Source: Bacillus mycoides (GTDB taxonomy: Bacteria > Bacillota > Bacilli > Bacillales > Bacillaceae_G). Taken from it: DNA of 64,000 nucleotides. Position numbers and translations under genes: made by a program. Numbering within the stretch: position 1 is the stretch's first letter; every line of letters begins with the position of its first letter. The notes under the pieces are model-generated. The model saw only the letters and a list, made by a program, of their open reading frames with translations, ran no database searches and was not told the DNA's origin. The DNA lies in contig NZ_LXLV01000035.1 of NCBI RefSeq assembly GCF_001757995.1, forward strand, positions 186,001 through 250,000, given 5' to 3'. Below, one piece after another: positions 1 to 8,434 of this stretch.

Positions 1-449
1 TTGGGATCCCTTAACAATGCCCTCGCTATCGCAACACGTTGTGACATCCCGCCTGATATTTCTTTTGGATATGATTTTTCAAAACCTTCTAGCCGAACGA
101 TTTCTATCCATTCTTTTACCTTATCTTTTACATACTTATCTTTTAACGACAAATCTGCGGCAATATTTTCTTCAACTGTTAACCAAGGAAAAAGGCGATG
201 TTCTTGAAATATAAACCCTTGTTTCTTACTTGGTTTTTCAATGCGCTCTCCATCAATGATAACTTCACCTTCAAACTCATTATCTAGCCCTGCTACAATT
301 TTAAGTAGCGTACTTTTCCCGCACCCACTCGGACCAATTACCGTTACAAAATCTCCTTTCTCTAGTTGAAATTGAATGTTTTCTAACACTTGAACGTTCC
401 CTGTTTGTTTTACGAAATATTTTGATACCCCTTTAATTGAAACAGCCAC
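1..449 (-). CDS. ABC transporter ATP-binding protein, sulfonate/nitrate/taurine type (partial)
   Basis: The gene runs off the left edge, so only the first ~150 codons are seen. Reading the minus strand gives a Walker A (GPSGCGKS), a Q-loop in [11 protein letters not shown] and the signature SGGMSQR, in the right order for the ATPase of a SsuB/TauB-like importer energising uptake of sulfonates or similar anions. I chose the GTG at 447-449 because an AGGGAGGG ribosome site lies about 8 bases upstream. The permease and binding protein would be expected outside the window. The substrate is inferred from family resemblance only. Confidence 0.85.
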   Translation of the reverse strand, partial: MAVSIKGVSKYFVKQTGNVQVLENIQFQLEKGDFVTVIGPSGCGKSTLLKIVAGLDNEFEGEVIIDGERIEKPSKKQGFIFQEHRLFPWLTVEENIAADLSLKDKYVKDKVKEWIEIVRLEGFEKSYPKEISGGMSQRVAIARALLRDP

Positions 450-506
450 TCCTTTACCCTCCCTAAAATGAATCATATAGATTAATTGATTAAGCCATTA
501 TGTAAC

Positions 507-551
507 TAAAAAAACCAAAGGCATTTCATCACTCGATGAAATGCCTTTGGT
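507..551 (-). terminator. Strong hairpin plus U-run, possible leader terminator
   Basis: A 16-bp perfect stem (514-529 with 536-551, 6-base loop) is followed on the minus strand by seven T. It can end transcription of the DUF402 gene, but a promoter candidate for the ABC gene lies upstream of it, so it may also attenuate that gene. Confidence 0.8.
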
Positions 552-588
552 TTCTCCAATCAGCTATACGTTATGGAATTAACTACAT

Positions 589-615
589 ATTATACATATA
601 TTTCCGATAAGTCAA
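589..615 (-). promoter_or_regulatory. Candidate promoter for the ABC importer gene
   Basis: Minus-strand TTGACT (610-615) is followed by overlapping -10 candidates: TATAAT at 15 bases, or TAATAT at 17 bases. An imperfect dyad (TCCTAG and CGGA arms, about 602-620) overlaps the -35 and could be a repressor site. The spacing ambiguity lowers confidence. Confidence 0.45.
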
Positions 616-643
616 CTAGGATTTAAAAAAGAACACATTATCA

Positions 644-1183
644 CTATTTGGTTTTGTATGCAAATAAACTCCCTTTTTCTTTACATATGGTCTCAGTTTC
701 TAAAATCATACGAGGTAACAAGACATGGATAGTATCTGTTAATACGTTAAGCGCTTCTTTCACATAACCACTCTCAAATTGATCTAATGGCTCAGGTAAT
801 TCGTCTTCATCTAATATGAAATACTCACCGTTAGGAAGAAGCATAATATCAATAATTAAATCTTCAAAGGATACTAACTTATTTCCTACATGTGTGTTTT
901 TTACGATATTAAAATATGACCCTAAATAATGCCCTGCATCATCTCTCCATATATATAGGTTATACGGACGATCTTCCCAATAATATGCGGTTGTATAACT
1001 ACCTTTAGGAATAGTTAATTTTGTTTCTTTTGCAGTCATTGTAAAAGAATATTGTACTTCATGAAATAGCACGATTTTTTTCGGTTGTGCTTCTACTAAT
1101 AAACAAACGTGATCTATAGTTGTAGAATCATAACGTATTTTTCTTTCTATAATTTCAATCCTTGATGTACGTAAACAATTCAT
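644..1183 (-). CDS. DUF402 domain protein
   Basis: A 179-residue protein of unknown biochemical role here. The central part (about residues 70-125, with YNLYIWRD, GSYFNI, FEDLIIDI and ILDEDEL) matches the DUF402 fold pattern, a family that includes nucleoside di/triphosphate phosphatases and RNA-associated proteins. Acidic residues in the conserved D/E-rich part fit metal binding. It stands alone between terminator hairpins at 507-551 and 1275-1303. The ribosome site AAGGGG precedes the ATG by about 10 bases. Fold family is fairly sure, function is not. Confidence 0.7.
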   Translation of the reverse strand: MNCLRTSRIEIIERKIRYDSTTIDHVCLLVEAQPKKIVLFHEVQYSFTMTAKETKLTIPKGSYTTAYYWEDRPYNLYIWRDDAGHYLGSYFNIVKNTHVGNKLVSFEDLIIDIMLLPNGEYFILDEDELPEPLDQFESGYVKEALNVLTDTIHVLLPRMILETETICKEKGSLFAYKTK

Positions 1184-1274
1184 TTTTTAGTTACCCCTTC
1201 TATCATATAATGCGTCCGTTTTTAATTATATCCTTTACGCTCCTGATTAAGAAAGTATACCGTATTCCGCATCA

Positions 1275-1303
1275 TAAAAACTCCTTCTATAATGGAAGGA
1301 GTT
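1275..1303 (-). terminator. Rho-independent terminator of the membrane/TPR operon
   Basis: Nine-bp stem (1279-1287 with 1295-1303), then TTTTT on the minus strand, about 110 bases downstream of the 349-residue membrane protein gene. Confidence 0.75.
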
Positions 1304-1410
1304 CATGAATCGCTACTATTTTATTAACCACGATTCATATATGGCCTTTTATTTTTTCAATACAAGCTCCATATACACCAAACGCACGGTGATACATTAG
1401 CATTTTACTC

Positions 1411-2460
1411 CTATTTCAACTTCTCCATAACCGCATCATAAAATTTCCGTTCATCATCTACATTTAGGTGAACACGACTTACTGTTTTTGAAAAACCGTA
1501 TAACAGCTGCGCTTTAATTGGCTCTTTTAACGTTATTTCAAAAGTTGCAGGTTCCTTTATAAATTCCATAACAGTTGCGTCAAGAACCTCTTTCTCTTCT
1601 TCTTTCGTTAAAGATTCGCCTTTATAAAACACAATGTTATCAATTTGTATAAATGGTATAACGATTTTCTTTCCTAGTCCAATTTGAATGATCACTTTTT
1701 CTTCCGCAACGATAATTGGATTTTTACGCATCGCTTGTATTTCAGCTAAAAAATAAAACATGGCATATATGTTTAAGATGAGTAAAACCCAAGCTATTAC
1801 TGGATTCCATTGATGAAGTAAATAATGAAAACCGATACTTTCAATTAATGTTGCATGAATAATCATGATATAAACACCTATTGCACCGGTCTTTTTATGA
1901 TATGAGTATGTGAATTCACTTTCTAATACTTTTACACGCCACGATAAAAAAGCATAGTAGAGTAATTTACACTCTGTAAGAATGATATTTACTGCCTTAC
2001 TTCTCTTCACATTAGTATCAAATGCTGCATCAATCGCATAAGAAAATGAAGAATACTCACTTCTATATTCTTTATATCGTTTTATTATTTTAGGAAGTAC
2101 TCTTATAATTTTATATATCAGAAACAGTTCAAAACATACGAACACAATTTCTCCAGCAACTATTACATACGAAACAAATGAAAAAGCTTGTAAATAATCA
2201 CTAGGAATAATAAATCTTGCGAATACGTATCCAGCTATAACTACAGGAAACATATACGTTAACGAATATCTTTTCCGTATAATAAAGAAATATGTGATGA
2301 CTGGAATTACAAACATAAAATCTAATAACGAACCAAGCACTACTTCTTTCGGGGCAGCTGGCACTATTGGAAGGGCATACAATAAATAATTTGACAACAT
2401 AATTAAAGATACGAGTCCAATCCAAATGCCTTTTCTCCTTCGTGAAATTGATGGATTCAT
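1411..2460 (-). CDS. Hypothetical polytopic membrane protein
   Basis: A 349-residue protein I do not recognise as a characterised family. Several hydrophobic segments lie in the N-terminal half (about residues 12-35, 42-60, 65-85, 90-115) and two more near 195-245. The C-terminal ~100 residues are soluble and mixed-charge and could form a PH-like domain. Some Bacillus homologues carry the name beta-carotene 15,15-monooxygenase, which nothing here supports. It starts 12 bases after the TPR gene, with GGAGAGAAGG before the ATG, so the two are probably co-translated partners. Confidence 0.7.
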   Translation of the reverse strand: MNPSISRRRKGIWIGLVSLIMLSNYLLYALPIVPAAPKEVVLGSLLDFMFVIPVITYFFIIRKRYSLTYMFPVVIAGYVFARFIIPSDYLQAFSFVSYVIVAGEIVFVCFELFLIYKIIRVLPKIIKRYKEYRSEYSSFSYAIDAAFDTNVKRSKAVNIILTECKLLYYAFLSWRVKVLESEFTYSYHKKTGAIGVYIMIIHATLIESIGFHYLLHQWNPVIAWVLLILNIYAMFYFLAEIQAMRKNPIIVAEEKVIIQIGLGKKIVIPFIQIDNIVFYKGESLTKEEEKEVLDATVMEFIKEPATFEITLKEPIKAQLLYGFSKTVSRVHLNVDDERKFYDAVMEKLK

Positions 2461-2472
2461 TCCTTCTCTCCT

Positions 2473-2946
2473 CTATTTTAATACCTCATTTAAATTATCT
2501 TTATAAAATGAGATAGCACGTTCAAATTCTTTTACCTCATCTACTTTCACTACCGTTTCAAGCAATAATTTCATCGCGGATTCATGATCATTTACGTTAT
2601 ATTTTGCTAATGATAAAAACACTTTCATCACATCATTTTCCGGGAACTTCTTTATCCCTGCTTCTAATACAGTAATCGCTTTATCATATTCCCCTATACA
2701 ACGATACGTACTGCCAAGACCGATATACGCACCGCGAAGTGATTCACCATCAAGTCCGTTCGCAATTGCCTGTTCATAATACGGAACCGCCTCCGTTTCA
2801 AGACCCATTACATCATGTATCCAAGCGCATTGATATAGTACTTCTGCATCCCTCGTAAAGTTTGTTAATCCTATAAGTATCTCTCTAGACTGCGCATATT
2901 TCTTTTCATTTCTAAGTTTAATAGCTTGCTTTAATAAATGTTCCAT
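2473..2946 (-). CDS. Tetratricopeptide-repeat protein
   Basis: A 157-residue soluble protein made of helical TPR-like units: about 25-58 (AEVLYQCAWIHDVMGLETEA), 60-95 (AYIGLGSTYRCIGEYDKAI) and 95-130 (DVMKVFLSLAKYNVNDHESA). TPRs normally bind other proteins. I chose the ATG at 2944-2946 rather than an upstream TTG because GAGGAG lies 8 bases before it. It is directly followed by the membrane protein gene, its probable partner. Confidence 0.8.
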   Translation of the reverse strand: MEHLLKQAIKLRNEKKYAQSREILIGLTNFTRDAEVLYQCAWIHDVMGLETEAVPYYEQAIANGLDGESLRGAYIGLGSTYRCIGEYDKAITVLEAGIKKFPENDVMKVFLSLAKYNVNDHESAMKLLLETVVKVDEVKEFERAISFYKDNLNEVLK

Positions 2947-3039
2947 ACAATCCACTCCTCACAAAATGTTCATTATGCATATATCATGTATTACACATTT
3001 ACGAGCAGCTAATGGCCTATTATATTGATTCAATTTAAT

Positions 3040-3070
3040 AATTAGTGAGGGATACGTTCCCCCACTAATT
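3040..3070 (-). terminator. Hairpin downstream of the CoaB-like gene
   Basis: Twelve-base arms (3040-3051 and 3059-3070) pair almost fully. The following minus-strand T tract is weak, so this may be a poor terminator. Confidence 0.5.
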
Positions 3071-3119
3071 TAATATTAACTCCATTATATACTATGCGAC
3101 TACAGCTCTTTCTAAAAGC

Positions 3120-3818
3120 TTAAATTTCCATCACAGTAGTACGATTGCATAAATGCTCTAACATATTGACAATTTCTTTTGCAGTTCCATCTTTCCCATT
3201 ACATAACTTCACATTACCATCTTGTCCAATGACGTGATGCACGGCGCCGCGAGAATATAAAGAATGCGGTGAGTTCGCTACCATTACACTCGCTTTTGCA
3301 TCTTCCATCCTTTTGCTTGCTCTTTCAATAAGTTCTGCTTCATTTACATCACTTTCAAGTTTAAAGCCAACGAGTATCGTTTCTGGATCCCAATTCTTTA
3401 TTTGTTTTAATACTTTTGGTGCTTTTTGAAAATGAATAATTGGTGCGATATCACTTGAAATCTTTCCGTTCATATTAAGAACAGTTCCATCTTGATCACA
3501 AATTTTTTCAACAACCCAATCTGAGCCAGCAGCAGCCATAATAACCGCATCTACTTTTTCATGTGTAATAATACTTTTCATCTTATCTTGTAAATCAATA
3601 ATCCCCTCAAATGGGTGCAATTCTAATTGGTTATTTACACCCATTGGCTTCTCAGCAAAATAGCCATGCAAATATATAACATTTGCTCCTTTTGTCATAA
3701 GCTCTTCTGCAATAATTCTTCCAATCGTACCTTTTGCTAAATTTGTATGTCCCCGTACTTGATCCCATTTTTCTAGACAACCGCCGCTCGTAATTAATAC
3801 TTTTTTCCCCTTCATCAT
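3120..3818 (-). CDS. CoaB-like phosphopantothenoylcysteine synthetase-domain protein
   Basis: About 232 residues resembling the DNA/pantothenate-metabolism flavoprotein (CoaB) domain: N-terminal KKVLITSGG, then RGHTNLAKGTIGRIIAEE and a Rossmann-like core with AAAGSDW. CoaB joins phosphopantothenate to cysteine in coenzyme A synthesis. This one stands apart from a CoaA/CoaC domain and from the usual bifunctional CoaBC, so it may be a paralogue with another substrate. It starts 9 bases after the acetyltransferase gene, so they form an operon. The second or third of three clustered ATGs fits the AAGGG ribosome site better than the first. Confidence 0.7.
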   Translation of the reverse strand: MMKGKKVLITSGGCLEKWDQVRGHTNLAKGTIGRIIAEELMTKGANVIYLHGYFAEKPMGVNNQLELHPFEGIIDLQDKMKSIITHEKVDAVIMAAAGSDWVVEKICDQDGTVLNMNGKISSDIAPIIHFQKAPKVLKQIKNWDPETILVGFKLESDVNEAELIERASKRMEDAKASVMVANSPHSLYSRGAVHHVIGQDGNVKLCNGKDGTAKEIVNMLEHLCNRTTVMEI

Positions 3819-3827
3819 AACCATCCC

Positions 3828-4634
3828 TTACTGATTTTTCGCGCGAAACCACTCTGATCCAAAGTCAACTGCATCACGTTGCCTCATAAAACGGCACGTC
3901 GCATTCCCTATCTTCCCACGCGTAACTGTTCCTTTCCGCTCATATTCAACTCCGATTTCTACAAACGTGTCAGAATCGTAATCCATTTCAAAGAACTCTT
4001 TCCATACTCTTACACCTTCTTCTATAATAGGTGCTCCTACCTTTATTAACTCACGTGCACCTGTACGTACCTCAGATAAATGTATGGACGTATTGGAGTC
4101 ATAACCGACACCAAGTAATAATATATATCCATCTAAATCGTATATTTTTCGCAATGGCGATTCTTCACCAAAACTTATGGAAAGTGAATGATTCGCTGTA
4201 ATTTCTTCTGCGTGTTTCCCCCATGCTGCAAAACTGCTGAGCGGATGATTACTGCGCAATACATTGGGATATGTACGAAAACATTCAACTACTTTTCCCA
4301 TTGCCCTTGTTGGTGTTATACGTGGGTCAAATGCTGGGACGTTATCCCGAATAATTTGCCACCAGTCTTCTGGTACAGGTGGTCTTGACCAATGTTTTGG
4401 ATCGGATAAATCTGAAGATTGGGTTGGCATAATTATCGTTCCTTCTTCTGTAACAACTTTCATTAACGCTTCTACTACGGCAACTGCCCCACCAGATATC
4501 CAACCGATCGAACTTAATGAAGAATGAACAATAACTGTCATTCCTTTTTCTATCCCTAATCCTTTTAAATCATTTGTAATTGTTTCGATTGTATTTGGAA
4601 GTTGTGTACTCGCCACTATTTCATTCATTTTCAC
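3828..4634 (-). CDS. Aminoglycoside N(3)-acetyltransferase family protein (AAC(3)-like)
   Basis: A 268-residue protein of the antibiotic N-acetyltransferase family (YokD/BA2930 type), which moves acetyl from acetyl-CoA to an amine. Seen: [16 protein letters not shown] near the N-terminus, [15 protein letters not shown], the [10 protein letters not shown] block and [12 protein letters not shown] with the conserved histidine. I prefer the GTG at 4632-4634, six bases after GGGGGA; an upstream in-frame ATG at 4703 lacks a ribosome site. Chromosomal members in this group may not give strong resistance. It is paired with the CoaB-like gene. Confidence 0.85.
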   Translation of the reverse strand: MKMNEIVASTQLPNTIETITNDLKGLGIEKGMTVIVHSSLSSIGWISGGAVAVVEALMKVVTEEGTIIMPTQSSDLSDPKHWSRPPVPEDWWQIIRDNVPAFDPRITPTRAMGKVVECFRTYPNVLRSNHPLSSFAAWGKHAEEITANHSLSISFGEESPLRKIYDLDGYILLLGVGYDSNTSIHLSEVRTGARELIKVGAPIIEEGVRVWKEFFEMDYDSDTFVEIGVEYERKGTVTRGKIGNATCRFMRQRDAVDFGSEWFRAKNQ

Positions 4635-4792
4635 GATTGTTCCCCCATTTTGCTTTAAACTAGTACATACATATATTATCATATTTTTCTTAATTTTTAA
4701 CATAATCCATATAGATTACTATACTCTTATCGTTCTTATCATATCGGAAACAGTTAAATTATGGTATGCTTATTTAAAATTAATAAAGGAAG

Positions 4793-5251
4793 GTGAAAAC
4801 AATAAAGAAAATTATATTACCCCTTTTCATATTAGGAATGATTAGCTTAAGTGGTTGTACTTTTTCTAATAATGAATATGAAGATTTTTGGGTGTTAGAA
4901 AAGTATAGATATAACGAAGGTGGATATGGTCCTTCAAACTTATACGAAAAAGCACAAGAAGATCCAACTATGATTCATTACTCAAATGATAGTATTAGTG
5001 AAGGAAAGAAGATGGTATATTTAGCCTTTGGAAAAAAGTATGAAGATGATAAAATTACAGTAAAAGAAGTAAAAAACGAAAAAGATACATCCGTTATCGT
5101 CTTACGTATTGAAAAAAACAAAGGAAAAGATAAAAACCCTGTTATGTATATCGGTGTGCCTAAACTTAGAGATTCTATTAAAATTGTAGATGAAGACGGT
5201 AAGAAAATTTTTGAAATGAAACAAAATGAAAGCGTTACATCACAGCAATGA
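4793..5251 (+). CDS. Small lipoprotein of unknown function
   Basis: A ~152-residue precursor with a lysine-rich N-terminus, a hydrophobic core and the lipobox LSGC (Cys22), so it should be lipid-anchored outside the membrane. The mature part is polar with alternating strand-like segments; I do not recognise a domain. The in-frame GTG at 4793 sits only 2 bases from the ribosome site, while an ATA four codons on is ideally spaced, suggesting a lost ATG. A terminator follows at 5298-5330. Confidence 0.65.
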   Translation: MKTIKKIILPLFILGMISLSGCTFSNNEYEDFWVLEKYRYNEGGYGPSNLYEKAQEDPTMIHYSNDSISEGKKMVYLAFGKKYEDDKITVKEVKNEKDTSVIVLRIEKNKGKDKNPVMYIGVPKLRDSIKIVDEDGKKIFEMKQNESVTSQQ

Positions 5252-5297
5252 AAAACTTTCACTTTAGCAATCTTAAATCAAACTTTATACTCATATG

Positions 5298-5330
5298 AAA
5301 GAGTCCATCACAAATGATGCGCTTTTTATT
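5298..5330 (+). terminator. Terminator after the lipoprotein gene
   Basis: An 11-bp stem with one mismatch (5299-5309 with 5315-5325) is followed by TTTTATTTTATT. It also lies beyond the stop of the converging GNAT gene. Confidence 0.65.
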
Positions 5331-5744
5331 TTATTCATTCTCTAAATAACAATTAAACCTTTCTATCCCCGGGTATTTTTCTCCCAAACTTTCAATCTTA
5401 AAGTTACATTTCTTATAAAATCCGACTGCCTCTTTGTCTGTCTCAGCCTCAATATATGTTAACTCATATTCCCTAATTATTTCTTTAATCATTTGAAGTG
5501 CAATTCCTTGATTACGATATTTTTCATCAACAGCTATGTGACACATTCTCGCTCTATTTGTATGAATTAACGCTACACCTATGCAACCCTTATTCCCATA
5601 TTTATATAGCACTGCCTGATCATTTTTATACAATGAAACTGCTTTAATTAAGCTTACTTCACTCGGATCGGTCGCATACTTTAATACTTTCTTAATTGGA
5701 TCTATTTCTATATGCTCAACACGCTGTAACATCCTATTTTTCAT
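5331..5744 (-). CDS. GNAT family N-acetyltransferase
   Basis: A 137-residue single-domain acetyltransferase. The acetyl-CoA-binding motif A is visible around residues 70-95 (CHIAVDEKYRNQGIALQMI), followed by TYIEAETDKEAVGFYKKCNF, the usual GNAT strand-turn-helix. Substrate unknown. The first ATG abuts the AAAGG ribosome site, so the ATG four codons downstream (5732) may be the real start. Single gene between hairpins. Confidence 0.8.
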   Translation of the reverse strand: MKNRMLQRVEHIEIDPIKKVLKYATDPSEVSLIKAVSLYKNDQAVLYKYGNKGCIGVALIHTNRARMCHIAVDEKYRNQGIALQMIKEIIREYELTYIEAETDKEAVGFYKKCNFKIESLGEKYPGIERFNCYLENE

Positions 5745-5754
5745 CCTTTCTCAT

Positions 5755-5794
5755 GAAAAAAGACTAGCTCTTTATTGAAAAAGAGCTAATCTTT
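5755..5794. terminator. Bidirectional terminator hairpin
   Basis: A ~15-bp imperfect stem with AAAAGACTAGCTCTT-like arms, flanked by A and T runs, sits between the EmrE-family transporter stop and the GNAT start. Confidence 0.7.
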
Positions 5795-6733
5795 TTACGC
5801 CGTTATTTTTTCTTCTTTTTTCACAACTACAGCTACATAACTATGAAGTATCATTCCGACAATTACAAGACTCATTCCAATCCACGATAAAGAAGACGGA
5901 ATTGGAGCCGATAACCAGATCAGCTCTCCTACTAATGCAAATAATACTTCACCAGACTGTGTCGCCTCGACTGTTGCTAATTTTTGCGGATCATCTTTTA
6001 CAAGATCTGTCGCAAAGAAGAATAATACTGTAGCAATTAAACCTGAACTAATCGCTACAATAAAACATTGAAAAACTTGGTTACTTGACGGTAATCCGCT
6101 TGTAGATACTTCGTAACCAGAAAGTAATAACCAAAATGGTAAACTTGCTAATGTCATACCGAGAACTCGTTGGAATACATCCAATTCGCCCTTACATAAT
6201 TGCATCATTTTTCTATTTCCGAGTGGATACGCAAACGCTGCAATGAGTACAGGAACTACACATAAAACAGTTTCACGAATCCCTAAAGAAGAAGCGTGTT
6301 CTACTTGCATAAGAACAGCACCGAATAAAATAATGCCTGACATTACTAATTCCTTCATTGGAAGTTTTTTATGTAATGGGTCTACCGCAAAAAATGGTGT
6401 TAACAAAATCCCTGCAACTATCGTAATTTGCCAAGTTGAAGCGACAAGCCACCCCGGTCCAAACGCACCCGCGAAACTAAGCGGTGCATAAAAGAGACCA
6501 AATCCAATAATACTCCATAACAACCATTCTTTCGGATTGTTTTTCATATATTGAAAGAGTTGTTTTAAGTTTCCTCTATACATGACAATAAGTAGTAGCA
6601 TTGGAACCATAAAGTAATACCGTAGTGATGCACTCCAAATCCAACTCCCGCCTTCTAAGTCCATCGACCGGTTTAACACAAAGGTAAAGGCAAAGAAAAA
6701 CGATGCCAATATCCCTACTGCAATAGCTTTCAT
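5795..6733 (-). CDS. DMT-superfamily multidrug-resistance-type transporter
   Basis: A 312-residue protein with about ten hydrophobic helices and two repeat halves, matching the putative multidrug resistance efflux transporter branch of the drug/metabolite transporter superfamily. Conserved features include the N-terminal FAFTFVLNRSMDLEGG and the later WQITIVAGILLTPFF. Probably an inner-membrane exporter or metabolite carrier; substrate not predictable. AAGGGG precedes the ATG. The tail VVVKKEEKITA is cytoplasmic-looking. Confidence 0.8.
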   Translation of the reverse strand: MKAIAVGILASFFFAFTFVLNRSMDLEGGSWIWSASLRYYFMVPMLLLIVMYRGNLKQLFQYMKNNPKEWLLWSIIGFGLFYAPLSFAGAFGPGWLVASTWQITIVAGILLTPFFAVDPLHKKLPMKELVMSGIILFGAVLMQVEHASSLGIRETVLCVVPVLIAAFAYPLGNRKMMQLCKGELDVFQRVLGMTLASLPFWLLLSGYEVSTSGLPSSNQVFQCFIVAISSGLIATVLFFFATDLVKDDPQKLATVEATQSGEVLFALVGELIWLSAPIPSSLSWIGMSLVIVGMILHSYVAVVVKKEEKITA

Positions 6734-6802
6734 TATAAAACCCCTTGTTTAGTTTCTTGTTATACTATACAACAAAATAAATATAATTAAAATTCCGAAT
6801 TT

Positions 6803-7324
6803 TTAACTTGCATGTAATCTAGCTCTATATAGTTTTCTTAACTGACTAATATGAGCTTGATGGTACCGATTATGATCAGCTATATGCCATATCCCCCACC
6901 TTATAATCGCATTTTCTCCCTTTTCATAAAAAACTTCCCGTGTTAACTCATTTTCTGTTAGTTTCATACATTCCTCATAAATCATATGTTGCACTGCTTC
7001 ATAATCTTGCATTAATTCTTGCAACGTGTGTTTTCTCAAAATTGGCAGTTCTCCTATATCATTTAACATAGGCCCATATTTATTTTCAAGTGCTGGTGGA
7101 ACTTCTTTTCCCTTGAAACGGTACACCCAATGTAAATCGACAACTGCTAAATGTTGAAGTAGTTGCCCTATACTATTTTCATTATTTTCAGATCCTTTAA
7201 AGGATAGTTCGTTCTCTTCTGTACCTTCTACTAAATTTTGCAATCGTTTAAATGTATCGGTAACCGTTGCATATAAAATCGCAACTTGTGGGTTCATATC
7301 TTTTTCTAAATAGAAATCTTTCAT
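6803..7324 (-). CDS. DinB family protein
   Basis: A 173-residue four-helix protein with the DinB metal-binding pattern: a first histidine in LLQHLAVVDLHW (about residue 57), and HIADHNRYHQAH near the C-terminus supplying the others. DinB/bacillithiol-S-transferase-like proteins bind a divalent metal and often act in thiol chemistry or stress. It heads into a run of closely spaced minus-strand genes (16-base gap from the next GNAT), so co-transcription is likely. Confidence 0.85.
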   Translation of the reverse strand: MKDFYLEKDMNPQVAILYATVTDTFKRLQNLVEGTEENELSFKGSENNENSIGQLLQHLAVVDLHWVYRFKGKEVPPALENKYGPMLNDIGELPILRKHTLQELMQDYEAVQHMIYEECMKLTENELTREVFYEKGENAIIRWGIWHIADHNRYHQAHISQLRKLYRARLHAS

Positions 7325-7339
7325 AACAAACTCCTTCCC

Positions 7340-7840
7340 TTAAAGAAACAACACCATATATTCATCGTCACTATATACACCGTTCATTTTTATAGCTCTT
7401 TTTTCAATTCCGTATGTTTTAAAACCCAATGATTCATACAATTTTTTTGCCGGTTCATTTGTGGACACAACACCTAAGGTCAATTGCTCCAAGTTTATTT
7501 CTCTTGCTCTTTCAATCGCCTTACGTATTAACTCACGTGCAAGACCACTTCTTCGATTGCTTGCATCTACATACATCGCAACGATATGACCTTTATGTTT
7601 ATATGCCTCTTTCTCTTCTGTTAGTAAAGTGACAACTCCAACTAATTGATGATCCTCACTAAAAGCACCGAATGTACAACTAGTAGTAGCTGTTAAATTA
7701 CTTTCCACTCGCTTAATAGGATTTTCTTGCCGCACTGCTTCTTCATAAGTTGTTACAAATGCCCCTGGGTTTACTTGTAATGCTTGTAAACGTAAATCCC
7801 AATATTGCTCCGCATCTTCTTTAGTAAGTAATCGAATCAT
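7340..7840 (-). CDS. GNAT family N-acetyltransferase
   Basis: A 166-residue GNAT: motif A is at about 85-112 (VAMYVDASNRRSGLARELI), followed by LTLGVVSTNEPAKKLYESLGF, the motif B signature. The N-terminus (MIRLLTKEDAEQYWDLRLQA) is a typical GNAT opening. Substrate unknown. AGGGG precedes the ATG. It lies in a minus-strand run of short genes with 16- and 33-base gaps. Confidence 0.85.
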   Translation of the reverse strand: MIRLLTKEDAEQYWDLRLQALQVNPGAFVTTYEEAVRQENPIKRVESNLTATTSCTFGAFSEDHQLVGVVTLLTEEKEAYKHKGHIVAMYVDASNRRSGLARELIRKAIERAREINLEQLTLGVVSTNEPAKKLYESLGFKTYGIEKRAIKMNGVYSDDEYMVLFL

Positions 7841-7873
7841 GTTTCTCTACCCCTTTAAGTTTACATAATATTT

Positions 7874-8419
7874 TTATAAACTACTAATTAAAGATTGATA
7901 TTCTTCTTTTAACATACTATAACGATAGCGATGAATGAATTTACCATGACGTAATCTATCATTTCTCATTATTCCTTCACAAACAAATCCAGCTTTTTCA
8001 TAACTCTTTCTAGCTTGTAAATTATCTTCGTCTACACGTAGCCAAACTTTTTCTAATTTGAATTCAGAAAAGCCGATTTGTAACATACTGTATAGGGCTA
8101 CCATTCCATATCCTTTACCCCAATATTCTTTATTTCCAATTGCAATCCCTAGTTCAGCATTTTTATTTGTATTATCAAAGTTTTTTAGGTCTACCCATCC
8201 AATATGTATACCTTCCTTTGTAACGATAGCTCGTTGTTCATAACCATTCTCTCGACTTATGCATGCTTCAATCCACCTTCTCGTATCTTCACGAGTGAAC
8301 GGTGGATATTGATCTGGTACAACTAAATGCTTTGTTACTTCTGTATCTAATGACCATTGATATCGATCTGCTACATTGTCTAGTGTCAATTCTCTTAATT
8401 GAACAAATGGTATATTCAC
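7874..8419 (-). CDS. RimJ/RimL-type GNAT acetyltransferase
   Basis: A 181-residue protein of the Acetyltransf_3 group: N-terminal LRELTLDN, then ELGIAIGNKEYWGKGYGMVA (acetyl-CoA loop) and WLRVDEDNLQARKSYEKAGF. Related enzymes acetylate ribosomal-protein termini, spermidine or antibiotics. The start is GTG at 8417-8419, 7 bases after AAGGGGA. Just 15 bases separate it from the upstream nucleotidyltransferase gene. Confidence 0.85.
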   Translation of the reverse strand: MNIPFVQLRELTLDNVADRYQWSLDTEVTKHLVVPDQYPPFTREDTRRWIEACISRENGYEQRAIVTKEGIHIGWVDLKNFDNTNKNAELGIAIGNKEYWGKGYGMVALYSMLQIGFSEFKLEKVWLRVDEDNLQARKSYEKAGFVCEGIMRNDRLRHGKFIHRYRYSMLKEEYQSLISSL

Positions 8420-8434
8420 TTTGCTATCCCCTTC

